Source: Flavobacteriales bacterium
GTDB lineage: Bacteria; Bacteroidota; Bacteroidia; Flavobacteriales_F; PHOS-HE28
Reading direction: 5' to 3'
DNA length: 64,000 nt
Assembly: GCA_016717225.1 (NCBI GenBank)
Contig: JADKGB010000002.1
Location: 186,001 to 250,000, forward strand
Each line of letters opens with the position of its first letter. Position 1 is the stretch's first letter. Below are positions 1 through 8,018 of this stretch, in pieces. The position numbers and the translations under genes were made by a program. The notes below the pieces were generated by a model. That model was not told the DNA's origin, did not search any database, and was given only the letters and a program-made list of their open reading frames with translations.

Positions 1-491
1 AGTATCTCGCCACGCTCCTTGAAAACGATCGTACGACCCTTGAAGAACACAAATGCTTTCACCTTGTGACCTTCCGAGAGGAATTTCTTGCTATGCACCA
101 ACTTGAAATTCACGTCGTGCTCATCCGTATTCGGGCCGAACCGTACCTCTTTCACTTCGGCTATCGTCTGCTTCGCTTTGATCTCTTTCTGCTTCTTCTT
201 GAGGTCGTAGAGGAACTTTTTATAATCCGCGATCCTGCACACCGGTGGCACAGCCGAAGCGCTGATCTCGATGAGGTCCAGGTTCTGGTCCTGCGCCATG
301 CGCAAAGCGACATCGAACGGATAGACGCCTTGCTCCACTGTATCACCTACGACACGCACCTCGGTGAATCCGAAAATACGGCTATTGGTGCGGTGCAGGT
401 CCTCCTTCACAACCCGACCACGGAATGGGCGGGGACCGGAAGGACGAGGACGTGGCGGTCCCGGTGGGCGATAAGGTTGACGTGTTGCCAA
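1..491 (-). CDS. infC: Translation initiation factor IF-3 (3' part outside window)
   Basis: IF-3 binds the 30S subunit and controls initiator tRNA and start codon selection. The minus-strand frame reads RIFGFTEVRVVGD, then EQGVYPFDVALRMAQ, then LDLIEISASAVPPVCRI and a Lys-rich linker, which is the IF-3 N domain and hinge. The C domain runs off the left edge. No ATG exists between the upstream thrS stop (527-529) and residue M of VALRMA, so initiation must use a non-AUG codon. I place it at the TTG at 491 (LATRQPYRPP...), giving a Pro/Arg-rich extension of about 30 residues before the conserved core; ATC codons at 524-527 are alternatives. It lies immediately downstream of thrS on the same strand, as in the classic thrS-infC order. 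Confidence 0.9.
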   Translation of the reverse strand, partial: MATRQPYRPPGPPRPRPSGPRPFRGRVVKEDLHRTNSRIFGFTEVRVVGDTVEQGVYPFDVALRMAQDQNLDLIEISASAVPPVCRIADYKKFLYDLKKKQKEIKAKQTIAEVKEVRFGPNTDEHDVNFKLVHSKKFLSEGHKVKAFVFFKGRTIVFKERGEI

Positions 492-526
492 GCGAAGTGT
501 TGATGGTGTTTTGTAAGGGAGGATGA

Positions 527-2470
527 TCAGAGACCGGCCATCTGTTGGGCAATACGCGTGGCCACCAACTCCTTGAATTGGAGTGGGTTCATAGTGCCCA
601 TATCGCCTTGTGCTTGTTCACGCACGCTTACAGTGTTGGCTTCAACTTCTTTTTCCCCAAGTACGAGCATGAACGGGATCTTGCTGAGTTCCGCATCGCG
701 GATCTTCCTGCCGATCTTCTCGTTCCGCTCGTCTACGGAGGCGCGAATATCGTGTTCTTTCAGCAACGCCGTTACAACACGGGCATGTTCGACGTATTTG
801 TCGCTGATCGGCAGCACAATAGCCTGTTCCGGTGCGAGCCACAAGGGGAACTTTCCGGCAGTATGTTCAATGAGCACAGCGATGAACCGCTCCAAACTAC
901 CAAACGGTGCCCTGTGGATCATCACTGGGCGATGCTTGGCATTGTCGCTGCCCACGTATTCCAGTTCGAAGCGCTCGGGCAGGTTGTAATCCACTTGGAT
1001 GGTGCCGAGTTGCCATTTCCGACCCAACGCGTCCTTCACCATGAAGTCCAGCTTAGGGCCATAGAAAGCCGCTTCTCCGTATTCAATGAACGTGTTCAAC
1101 CCTTTCTCAGCCGCTGCGTCAATAATGGCCTGTTCTGCCTTTACCCAATTCTCTTCGCTACCAATGTATTTGCTTCGATCCAATTGATCACGCAAGCTGA
1201 TCTGTGCTTCGTAATTATTGAAATTCAGCGCCTTGAATACGAGCAAAACCAGATCGATCACCTTCATGAATTCCTCCTTCACCTGGTCGGGGCGACAGAA
1301 CAGGTGCGCATCATCCTGGGTAAAGCCCCGAACGCGTGTTAGTCCGTGGAGTTCGCCGCTCTGCTCATAGCGGTACACTGTTCCAAATTCAGCATAGCGG
1401 ATAGGAAGATCCTTGTAGCTGCGCGGCCTGCTTTTGTAGATCTCGCAATGGTGCGGGCAGTTCATCGGCTTCAGGAAGAACTCCTCGGTGGGATCCGGTG
1501 TGCGGATAGGCTGGAAGCTGTCCTTGCCGTATTTCTCGTAATGCCCACTAGTGACATAGAGGTTCTTGTGCGCGATATGCGGAGTGGCGACCTGCTCGTA
1601 ACCGCTCTTCTCTTGCGCGTTCTTCATGAAGTTGATCAGGCGCTCGCGCAAAGCCGCTCCTTTGGGAAGCCACAGGGGGAGGCCCGCACCAACCTTCTCG
1701 CTGAACGTGAACAGGTCCAATTCTTTGCCTAGTTTGCGGTGGTCGCGCTTCTTCGCTTCCTCCAACATCACCAGGTACTCATCCAATTCCTTTTGCTTCG
1801 GGAAGGTGATCGCGTAAAGGCGTGTCAGTTGTTTCCGTTTCTCGTCACCGCGCCAATACGCCCCCGCCAAGCTCAGCACCTTCATGGCCTTGATCCCGGA
1901 CGTATCCGGAATGTGCGGCCCACGACACAGATCGGTAAAATTGCCTTGCCGATAGAAGGTGATCTCCCCATCGGGCAATCCTTCAATCAGCTCCAACTTG
2001 TACTCATCGTCTTTTTCCGTGAAATACGCGATCGCATCAGTCTTGCTGACCGCTGTGCGCTCGAACGTGAGCTTTTTTGACGCGAGTTCCTTGAATTTGG
2101 CTTCAATAGCAGCGAAGTCGGCGTCGCTGATGGAACGTTCACCGAAGTCCACGTCGTAATAGAACCCGTTCTCGATCGCCGGACCAATACCGAACTTGGT
2201 TCCTGGGTAAAGCGCCTCCAGTGCTTCAGCCATCACGTGGGCGGATGAGTGCCACATCGTTGCCTTGCCTTCCGGATCGTTCCAGGTTAGCAGAGAAAGT
2301 GTGCAGTCTTCCGGTAAAGTTCGGCTGGCATCCCGCACTTCGCCGTTCACCTTTGCCGAAAGTACATTGCGTGCAAGGCCTTCACTGATGCTTTTGGCCA
2401 CATCCATGGCCGTTACAGCACCATCATAACTGCGGACACTTCCGTCCGGCAGGGTCACATTTGTTTTCAT
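527..2470 (-). CDS. thrS: Threonyl-tRNA synthetase
   Basis: This enzyme charges tRNA-Thr and edits mischarged Ser-tRNA. From the chosen ATG (MKTNVTLPDGSVRSYDG) the protein has 647 residues, the usual length. The order is TGS domain (about 1-62), editing domain with H74/H78 and C182/H186, the class II catalytic core with zinc ligands C338, H389 and H519, and a C-terminal anticodon-binding domain. An upstream in-frame ATG at 2551 would add 27 residues with no family homology, so it is rejected. The stop is followed directly by infC, and a single transcript is likely. A TACATTCGC box at 2512-2520 lies about 40 bp upstream of the start. Confidence 0.97.
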   Translation of the reverse strand: MKTNVTLPDGSVRSYDGAVTAMDVAKSISEGLARNVLSAKVNGEVRDASRTLPEDCTLSLLTWNDPEGKATMWHSSAHVMAEALEALYPGTKFGIGPAIENGFYYDVDFGERSISDADFAAIEAKFKELASKKLTFERTAVSKTDAIAYFTEKDDEYKLELIEGLPDGEITFYRQGNFTDLCRGPHIPDTSGIKAMKVLSLAGAYWRGDEKRKQLTRLYAITFPKQKELDEYLVMLEEAKKRDHRKLGKELDLFTFSEKVGAGLPLWLPKGAALRERLINFMKNAQEKSGYEQVATPHIAHKNLYVTSGHYEKYGKDSFQPIRTPDPTEEFFLKPMNCPHHCEIYKSRPRSYKDLPIRYAEFGTVYRYEQSGELHGLTRVRGFTQDDAHLFCRPDQVKEEFMKVIDLVLLVFKALNFNNYEAQISLRDQLDRSKYIGSEENWVKAEQAIIDAAAEKGLNTFIEYGEAAFYGPKLDFMVKDALGRKWQLGTIQVDYNLPERFELEYVGSDNAKHRPVMIHRAPFGSLERFIAVLIEHTAGKFPLWLAPEQAIVLPISDKYVEHARVVTALLKEHDIRASVDERNEKIGRKIRDAELSKIPFMLVLGEKEVEANTVSVREQAQGDMGTMNPLQFKELVATRIAQQMAGL

Positions 2471-2511
2471 CAGATGCTCCCGCAGCCCTACAAACGGCTG
2501 GCGAAAGGGTC

Positions 2512-2520
2512 GCGAATGTA
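2512..2520 (-). promoter_or_regulatory. Possible -7 box upstream of thrS (TACATTCGC)
   Basis: On the minus strand the 9-mer TACATTCGC fits the TAnnTTYG pattern seen upstream of several genes here. It lies in the 122-bp gap between the ROK kinase stop and thrS. No convincing TTG -33 element was found at the expected spacing, so this is a weak call. Confidence 0.3.
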
Positions 2521-2592
2521 AGTGGAGCGCTGGAACTTTGGAATTGGACATGACCCCATCAGGGGGGCGACCCTTCAGAAAAATCCTGTACT

Positions 2593-3504
2593 TCAGGGAT
2601 CCACTAATGCAGCGGCGCCCAATATCCCGGCATCATCCTCCGGCAAAGCGCTCAGCATCAGTTCCACCTTGCCTTCGTAGATGTAGAACAACGCCTCCTT
2701 GAAATAACGGCACAAGGGGTTCATCAGCACATCTCCATTTCGAGCGATACCGCCAAATAGCACAATACGTTCTGGGACGGAAAAGGCCACTGCGTTCGCG
2801 AGGGCTGTAGCTAGCCACCGTGCGGTATCACGGAAAGCCTGCACCGCCGCATCATCACCGTTCTGTGCAGCATCGGCGATCGGTTTCACGCCTTCTTGCT
2901 GCAATAGCTCACTGCTATCCGCGAGTTCGAGATAGGTCTGTCGAATACCTCGGATGCTCACATATGCCTCCAAGCAGCCCCGACGTCCGCATGTACACAT
3001 GCGCCCGTCCATAACGGCGATGGTGTGACCTAGCTCGCCCGCATTTCCGTGCGGCCCCAACAACAATCGACCATCGATGATGAACCCGCTTCCCAAGCCC
3101 GTGCCCAGCGTAACGACGAGCAGATCGTTCGTGCCCCTGCCTGCACCGTACTTCCATTCCCCCAAGGCAGCAGCATTCGCATCATTACCCAGAGCGCACT
3201 GAACGCCCATGCGGTCCTTGAGCATGCGAGCCAGTGGGATATCGCTCTTCCATGGCAAGTTGGGGGCGCGGTCAATACTTCCAGTGAAGGGATTGCCATT
3301 GGGCACACCAATACCGATGGCATTCAAAGGCGAAGCATCCATACTCCGAATGGTTTGGGTGATGGCGTCTGCAAAGGCACTACCAGGCTCTGTTCCAAGT
3401 GCGTCATCACCCAGTGTAGGAATGCGCTTTGTCGCAGTGACCCTACCGTCATTGACCACCCCGATCTTGGTGGTTGTCCCCCCGATGTCCACACCGACTA
3501 TCAT
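2593..3504 (-). CDS. ROK-family sugar kinase (glucokinase-like)
   Basis: This is a predicted ATP-dependent hexose kinase of 303 residues. It opens with the phosphate-binding MIVGVDIGGTTTKIG, carries the catalytic D108 in GNDANAA, the LGTGLGSG loop, and the ROK zinc site built from H160 (ELGHT) and the CTCGRRGC motif (C170, C172, C177). The start at 3504 is chosen because its ATG overlaps the TGA of the upstream transporter (ATGA), and the domain begins exactly there; a longer frame adds 12 unrelated residues. Coupling to the sugar permease suggests it phosphorylates the imported sugar. Glucose, N-acetylglucosamine or N-acetylmannosamine are all possible substrates, and sequence alone does not decide. 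Confidence 0.9.
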   Translation of the reverse strand: MIVGVDIGGTTTKIGVVNDGRVTATKRIPTLGDDALGTEPGSAFADAITQTIRSMDASPLNAIGIGVPNGNPFTGSIDRAPNLPWKSDIPLARMLKDRMGVQCALGNDANAAALGEWKYGAGRGTNDLLVVTLGTGLGSGFIIDGRLLLGPHGNAGELGHTIAVMDGRMCTCGRRGCLEAYVSIRGIRQTYLELADSSELLQQEGVKPIADAAQNGDDAAVQAFRDTARWLATALANAVAFSVPERIVLFGGIARNGDVLMNPLCRYFKEALFYIYEGKVELMLSALPEDDAGILGAAALVDP

Positions 3505-4916
3505 GCTGTCGTTCTTACCGATCCACGGAACCCATACCAAACCAAATAGGCATAACAGCCTAATGGAAGGAAGAAGCTCAAGTGGAATCCCCGTTCCTGT
3601 AGGCCCGATCCCTTCATGATATCGATGAGGAATCCCTGTAATGGTGGGATGAGAGCCCCACCGACGATCATCATGACGAGCAGGCTGGAACCTTGTGCGG
3701 TGTCTTTACCAAGGCCGGTGATCGCCAGTGTGAAAATATTGCTCCACATGATCGAATTGAACAAGCCGATCGCGATAACGGCCCACATCGCCCACGCACC
3801 GTGAAGGAAAATGGCCCCTAGCAGAAGTCCCGAAGCCACAGAAGCAAATAACCCCAATGCGCGCGAAGGGTTCGGGCCAGCTAGCACAAAAGCTGCCATG
3901 TTCGCCGTTATCAACACAGCCAATGGCCATATGTGGTCGAACATGAAATGTTCGCTGGAGTTGAGTGAATACAACAGGCCGAACATCATTGCGCCTATCA
4001 GTAACATGCCACCATAGCGCTGGGTTGTGCTCATGGTTTTCGACAGAGCCAAAGCACCAAGAAAACGGCCCGTCATGGCACCTCCCCAATACAAGCTCAA
4101 GTAATGCTTTGCACTTCCTTCGGGCAGATGCAGGATATCGGACATTCCCAGGAAGTTGATGATCAAACTGCCTATAGCCACTTCGGCCCCGACGTAGCAA
4201 AAAATGGCCACCATGCCAAAGCGAAGTTGGGGGTATCCCAATGCATTGCTTTTACTGACTTTCTCCTGATGCCGCGGTTCCGGAAGTTTGGTGAACCACA
4301 TGAGTACCGCGATCAGCGAAAGGATCACGGCCAAGCTGACGTACGGCAATCGCACCGCGGCATCTGGTGCCGCGTTCTTGAAGATCAACCATCCGCCGAT
4401 CAGGGGCGCCAACGTGGTCCCTAGTGAATTGAACGCCTGAGCTGTGTTCAATCGGCTACTCGCACCTTCAGCAGAACCAATGATCGCAACGAAGGGATTG
4501 GCCGAGATCTGCAATAAAGTGAAACCAAGTCCAAGCACGAACAACGCGAACAAATGGAATGGGTAACTGTGCATCAGCGAAGCAGGCGCGAACAAGGCGC
4601 ATCCGGTGGCGGAGAGGATCAGCCCGATGATCATTCCTCGCTTATAGCCCATTCGCGCTATCGGATCTCCTGATGAAACAGAAATGAGGTAGTACACCAC
4701 CGAGCCAAAGAAGTAAGCACTGAAAAAGCACAATTGTACGAGCAGGCTCTGGAAGTATGAAAGGTCGAAAAGCTTCTTCCAATGCGGAACCAAAACATCG
4801 TTGAGGACGGTAATGAACCCCCACATGAAGAACAGTGAGGTTAGCACGGCCATTGGCCAGGCTGTATTGCCACCACCTTTGGGATCTTCACCGATACGAT
4901 CCGAACCTGTGATCAT
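3501..4916 (-). CDS. MFS sugar permease, FHS/FucP-GluP family
   Basis: This is a polytopic inner-membrane sugar:proton symporter of 471 residues with about twelve hydrophobic segments. Family features include FFMWGFITVLNDVLVPHWK in the first helix, FGSVVYYLIS in the second, and GFTLLQISANPF followed by NTAQAFNSLGTT, all typical of the fucose/glucose-galactose permease group. The start is the ATG at 4916 (MITGSDRIGEDP); the open frame extends only to a TTG 21 bp upstream. The downstream ROK kinase overlaps its stop codon by 4 bp, so import and phosphorylation are translationally coupled. A secreted glycosylasparaginase is divergent, which makes GlcNAc or another glycan-derived sugar a reasonable but unproven substrate. 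Confidence 0.9.
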   Translation of the reverse strand: MITGSDRIGEDPKGGGNTAWPMAVLTSLFFMWGFITVLNDVLVPHWKKLFDLSYFQSLLVQLCFFSAYFFGSVVYYLISVSSGDPIARMGYKRGMIIGLILSATGCALFAPASLMHSYPFHLFALFVLGLGFTLLQISANPFVAIIGSAEGASSRLNTAQAFNSLGTTLAPLIGGWLIFKNAAPDAAVRLPYVSLAVILSLIAVLMWFTKLPEPRHQEKVSKSNALGYPQLRFGMVAIFCYVGAEVAIGSLIINFLGMSDILHLPEGSAKHYLSLYWGGAMTGRFLGALALSKTMSTTQRYGGMLLIGAMMFGLLYSLNSSEHFMFDHIWPLAVLITANMAAFVLAGPNPSRALGLFASVASGLLLGAIFLHGAWAMWAVIAIGLFNSIMWSNIFTLAITGLGKDTAQGSSLLVMMIVGGALIPPLQGFLIDIMKGSGLQERGFHLSFFLPLGCYAYLVWYGFRGSVRTTA

Positions 4917-4977
4917 GAAACGTGTATATGCGGGCAAGGATAAGCTCGAATCGCCTTGTGGTTAGATTGGCGCCGCC

Positions 4978-5991
4978 ATGACAGCGCGAAGGGACTTCAT
5001 CAAGAAAGGGGTAGTTGGCGCAGCGGGATTGCTCGCTGGTTGTGCAGGAGACGTTGATGCCGGGAATGAGCGATCTCCATCGGATGCTTCAATAGATACC
5101 CTTTCGGCCACTGCGAAAGGCCCGGTAATACTGAGCACTTGGAATCACGGATTGGCTGCAAATGCTAGAGCTTGGGAAGTGCTCCTCGCCAAAGGATCTG
5201 TTCTGGACGCGGTGGAGCAAGGGGTCATGGTCACCGAAAGTGATCTTGGAAACCGCAGCGTAGGGTTAGGTGGAACGCCGGATCGTAATGGACATACCAC
5301 GCTTGATGCGTGCATTCAGGACCATGATGGCAGATGCGGCTCTGTGGCGTTCTTGGAGCACATAGAGCACCCGATCAGTGTGGCAAGGGCGATCATGGAA
5401 AAGACGCCTCATGTGATGTTGGTTGGTGAAGGAGCCCAACGTTGGGCGTTGGAAAATGGCTTCACCAGGAAGGACGTGGTCATTCCGGAAGTTCGAACGG
5501 CCTATCTGGAGTGGCTGAAAACGAGCCAATACAAACCCATTGCGAACGTGGAGAACCACGATACCATCGGCCTGATAGCGATCGACGAACAAGGACGAAT
5601 GGCAGGATCATGCACTACCAGTGGCATGGGGTACAAGATCCATGGACGGGTAGGGGACAGCCCGATAATTGGAGCTGGCCTCTTCGTGGATGGAGAGATA
5701 GGTGCAGCTTGTTCCACGGGAACAGGGGAACTTGTGATCAGAACGGTTGGCTCACATACGGTTGTTGAATTGATGCGCCATGGCCGTTCACCTGCGGAGG
5801 CTTGTGAAGAAGCCGTTCGCCGCATCATGAAATTCCTACCAAACCCAAAGGATTACCAGGTAGGATTCCTTGCGCTTCGAAAGGATGGGGCTTATGGGGG
5901 ATTCGCCATTCAACCAGGTTTCGATTTTGCATTGCGCACGGCGGAAGGGGAAACTTTGGTGAAGGTGGCGTCCGCTTGGAAACCGGCGTGA
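4978..5991 (+). CDS. N4-(beta-N-acetylglucosaminyl)-L-asparaginase, exported
   Basis: This Ntn-hydrolase cleaves the GlcNAc-Asn bond left after glycoprotein proteolysis. The 337-residue protein starts with MTARRDFIKKG, a twin-arginine-like motif, followed by a hydrophobic stretch and LLAGC, so it is probably a Tat-exported lipoprotein. The self-processing site is D195/T196 in HDTIGLI, T196 being the predicted nucleophile. Downstream come a GSCTTSGMGYKIHGRVGDSP block and GAACSTGTGE, matching the family substrate pocket. The gene is divergent from the sugar permease/kinase pair, with about 60 bp between the start codons, which suits co-regulation. Confidence 0.92.
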   Translation: MTARRDFIKKGVVGAAGLLAGCAGDVDAGNERSPSDASIDTLSATAKGPVILSTWNHGLAANARAWEVLLAKGSVLDAVEQGVMVTESDLGNRSVGLGGTPDRNGHTTLDACIQDHDGRCGSVAFLEHIEHPISVARAIMEKTPHVMLVGEGAQRWALENGFTRKDVVIPEVRTAYLEWLKTSQYKPIANVENHDTIGLIAIDEQGRMAGSCTTSGMGYKIHGRVGDSPIIGAGLFVDGEIGAACSTGTGELVIRTVGSHTVVELMRHGRSPAEACEEAVRRIMKFLPNPKDYQVGFLALRKDGAYGGFAIQPGFDFALRTAEGETLVKVASAWKPA

Positions 5992-6138
5992 GGATCCAAG
6001 GAGTGGCACGCTGAAGGCCTCGTTGGTAAAAGGTTCTTTGCACAAATAGTGTTCATTGGATCCAAGGATCACCGCAAGAATGGTTGCTCGCCAGCTACGT
6101 CTTCCCGTAGATTTGGGGACTACGTGAACTTCGATCAC

Positions 6139-6480
6139 ATGTACCACGCACTTAGATCTATCGCTGTCAGCCTTTTGGTTGTATCGAGTTCATGGGCTTT
6201 GGCAGGTGAACCAAGGAGCGAGGGTCAAGCGAATGTTCAAGTGTCATGTTCACGAGCCTCTGCTTTCGTGAGCGTGAGTATTTCCAGCTTCCGAAAGATC
6301 GGTGTGGTCACGATCGAAGTGCGAAATGCAACCGGCCTAACACTTTATAAGGAGGAGGGCAAAGCACTTACACCAGAACTGGTGCGACGGTTGGACAAGG
6401 GCGGCTTTCCGCGCGGGGCTCATACCTTGTTGGTAACAGCTAAAGATTTCAGTATTTCGCAGGTGTTTACAGTAGAGTAG
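6139..6480 (+). CDS. Small secreted protein of unknown function
   Basis: This is a 113-residue protein starting at MYHALRSIAVSLLVVSSSW with a clear signal peptide ending near ALA-GEP. The mature part is about 90 residues and ends in a beta-strand-rich segment (GAHTLLVTAKDFSISQVFTVE). Its end resembles the short secretion or sorting-type C-terminus of Bacteroidota exported proteins, but the match is loose. I do not recognise a family. It converges with the anti-sigma gene, their stop codons being only 1 bp apart. An earlier in-frame start at 6049 would add 30 residues with no signal character. Confidence 0.6.
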   Translation: MYHALRSIAVSLLVVSSSWALAGEPRSEGQANVQVSCSRASAFVSVSISSFRKIGVVTIEVRNATGLTLYKEEGKALTPELVRRLDKGGFPRGAHTLLVTAKDFSISQVFTVE

Positions 6481-6481
6481 G

Positions 6482-7432
6482 CTACCAAGCAGCTCTCAAA
6501 AGGCCAACGAATTCAGTGGCATCGGCCATTTCTTCCGCTTTCGCCTTCTTCTCCCTCCTTGAAGCTTTCCCATCACTTTTGGCGCGCGTTCCTATTTCGA
6601 AGAGCAGCGCACTTTGAGCTTGTACAGCTGAACCAGTAGCCGTGGTTCCATTCATGATCAGTTCATTGCTCGTAACATGATGTTTCGCCAGGGCATCTCG
6701 GCCACCCGCCACAGTGTCGGAAGCAGTGAATTTGAATGCGGCTGACGGCGAAACTTCTTCTACAGATGCTGAGGAACGATCCTCCGCATCATCATTGATC
6801 GAGGCTACGTCAGCTAAAGGAACAGCAGGAGTCTCGAACTGACTGTTTTTGTCGGACTCGCTCTCTACGGTCATATCCTTCGTATCGAATGTTGAAGGAC
6901 TTGAAGCTTGCTCCTCTTTCAAGGTCGCGATCTTTTGCTCGGCCCCTGCGATCGGTAATGGTTCTTGGATCGTTGTCGGCGTGGGCTTTTCCATCTCTTG
7001 CTTCGAAGATTCTACTTTTAGTTCGGCCAGTTGGACGGCTTCGTTTTGATCCATATTCCCTATACCGATCAATGCCACCGTCGTTATCAGTACCAAAGAA
7101 CCCAAGGCCAGCGCGGGCCTCCAGTAACCAGAGCGGTCCTGCGGCATCATGAAAGCGGATACGCCGTTCAGCCAAATACGCCAATGTGGTTGTTGCTGAG
7201 CGCGGAACACATCCATTACGCGATCGCGCACAGAAGGGGCGGCGTCGACGATCGGGATATCCTCTTCATCCGTGTGCATACGTAGAAGTAATGCCCGCAT
7301 GCGCTCATACTCATTGCGATCACTCAAGTGGCGCAACACAAAAGCGCGCTCCTCCTCCAGCAGGTCATCAAACGACCGCTCAATGAGCAATTGCTCGATG
7401 TCCTCAGGATCGTACAGTTCGCGGCGTTCCAT
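6482..7432 (-). CDS. Putative anti-sigma factor, single-pass membrane protein
   Basis: This 316-residue protein has an acidic N-terminal helical region (about 1-80, with LLEEERAFVLRHL as in zinc-less anti-sigma domains), one membrane segment at about 106-125 (ALALGSLVLITTVALIGIG), and a low-complexity C-terminal half rich in Glu, Ser and Thr. The start codon lies inside the end of the upstream ECF sigma gene (29-bp overlap), so translation is probably coupled. By position and topology it would hold the sigma factor at the membrane. No catalytic motif is visible, and its signal is unknown. Confidence 0.65.
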   Translation of the reverse strand: MERRELYDPEDIEQLLIERSFDDLLEEERAFVLRHLSDRNEYERMRALLLRMHTDEEDIPIVDAAPSVRDRVMDVFRAQQQPHWRIWLNGVSAFMMPQDRSGYWRPALALGSLVLITTVALIGIGNMDQNEAVQLAELKVESSKQEMEKPTPTTIQEPLPIAGAEQKIATLKEEQASSPSTFDTKDMTVESESDKNSQFETPAVPLADVASINDDAEDRSSASVEEVSPSAAFKFTASDTVAGGRDALAKHHVTSNELIMNGTTATGSAVQAQSALLFEIGTRAKSDGKASRREKKAKAEEMADATEFVGLLRAAW

Positions 7433-8015
7433 GGTTCAGGGTGCGTGGGTCGAATTCGTTCAATCGTTCAGCTAGTTTCTTCAATGTGTAGAAGAGGCGG
7501 CTCTTCACTGTTCCTTCGGAAATACCGAACACTCCGGCGATCTCCTTGATGGCCATGTCTTCGTGGTAGCGCATTACGAAAGTGGCCTTATGGTCCGGTT
7601 CCAATCTGTCCAATTCCGCATCCAAGCGGTCCCGGAAATTGGCTTTATCCACACCATCTCCATGGTTGGGCTGGATGTGGATCAGTTCAGCCTGCAGGTG
7701 CGGCACAGCTGCCTTGCGCGTCCCTTCACGACGGTATTCGTTCTTGCACATGTTGTTGGCAACACTATACAGCCAAGTGCTGAAGGGACGGGAGGGATCG
7801 TAGCTCTGGGGCTTTTGGGCGATCTTGGTGAACAGCTCTTGCAAAAAATCCTGCGCGCGCTCGCGGTCATTCCAAAGCATCCTGCTGAAATAGGTGATCA
7901 GCTTCCGTTTGTATCTATCGTACAAGGCGCCGAACGCGCGCTCGTCCCCGCGGACGATCTGTTCCATCAGTCGCTCGTCGCTGAGAGTCGCGTGATCCGT
8001 GCGGAAAAGGCCCAT
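7404..8015 (-). CDS. RNA polymerase sigma factor, ECF (sigma-70) family
   Basis: This is a 203-residue alternative sigma factor. Region 2 is visible at about 18-95 (ERAFGALYDRYKRKLITYF, then PFSTWLYSVANNMCKNEYRR) and region 4 at about 130-185 (LDRLEPDHKATFVMRYHEDM, then the helix-turn-helix EIAGVFGISEGTVKSRL). The start is the ATG at 8015, three bases after the stop of the upstream secreted-protein gene; the putative anti-sigma overlaps its 3' end. The three genes therefore form one operon. Target promoters cannot be deduced here. Confidence 0.93.
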   Translation of the reverse strand: MGLFRTDHATLSDERLMEQIVRGDERAFGALYDRYKRKLITYFSRMLWNDRERAQDFLQELFTKIAQKPQSYDPSRPFSTWLYSVANNMCKNEYRREGTRKAAVPHLQAELIHIQPNHGDGVDKANFRDRLDAELDRLEPDHKATFVMRYHEDMAIKEIAGVFGISEGTVKSRLFYTLKKLAERLNEFDPRTLNHGTPRTVRS

Positions 8016-8018
8016 GAG

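Noticed and set aside
2471..2592. T-box or other leader attenuator before thrS
   Set aside because: No T-box core sequence or anticodon-like specifier and no terminator/antiterminator pair were visible; T-boxes are also not typical of Bacteroidota.
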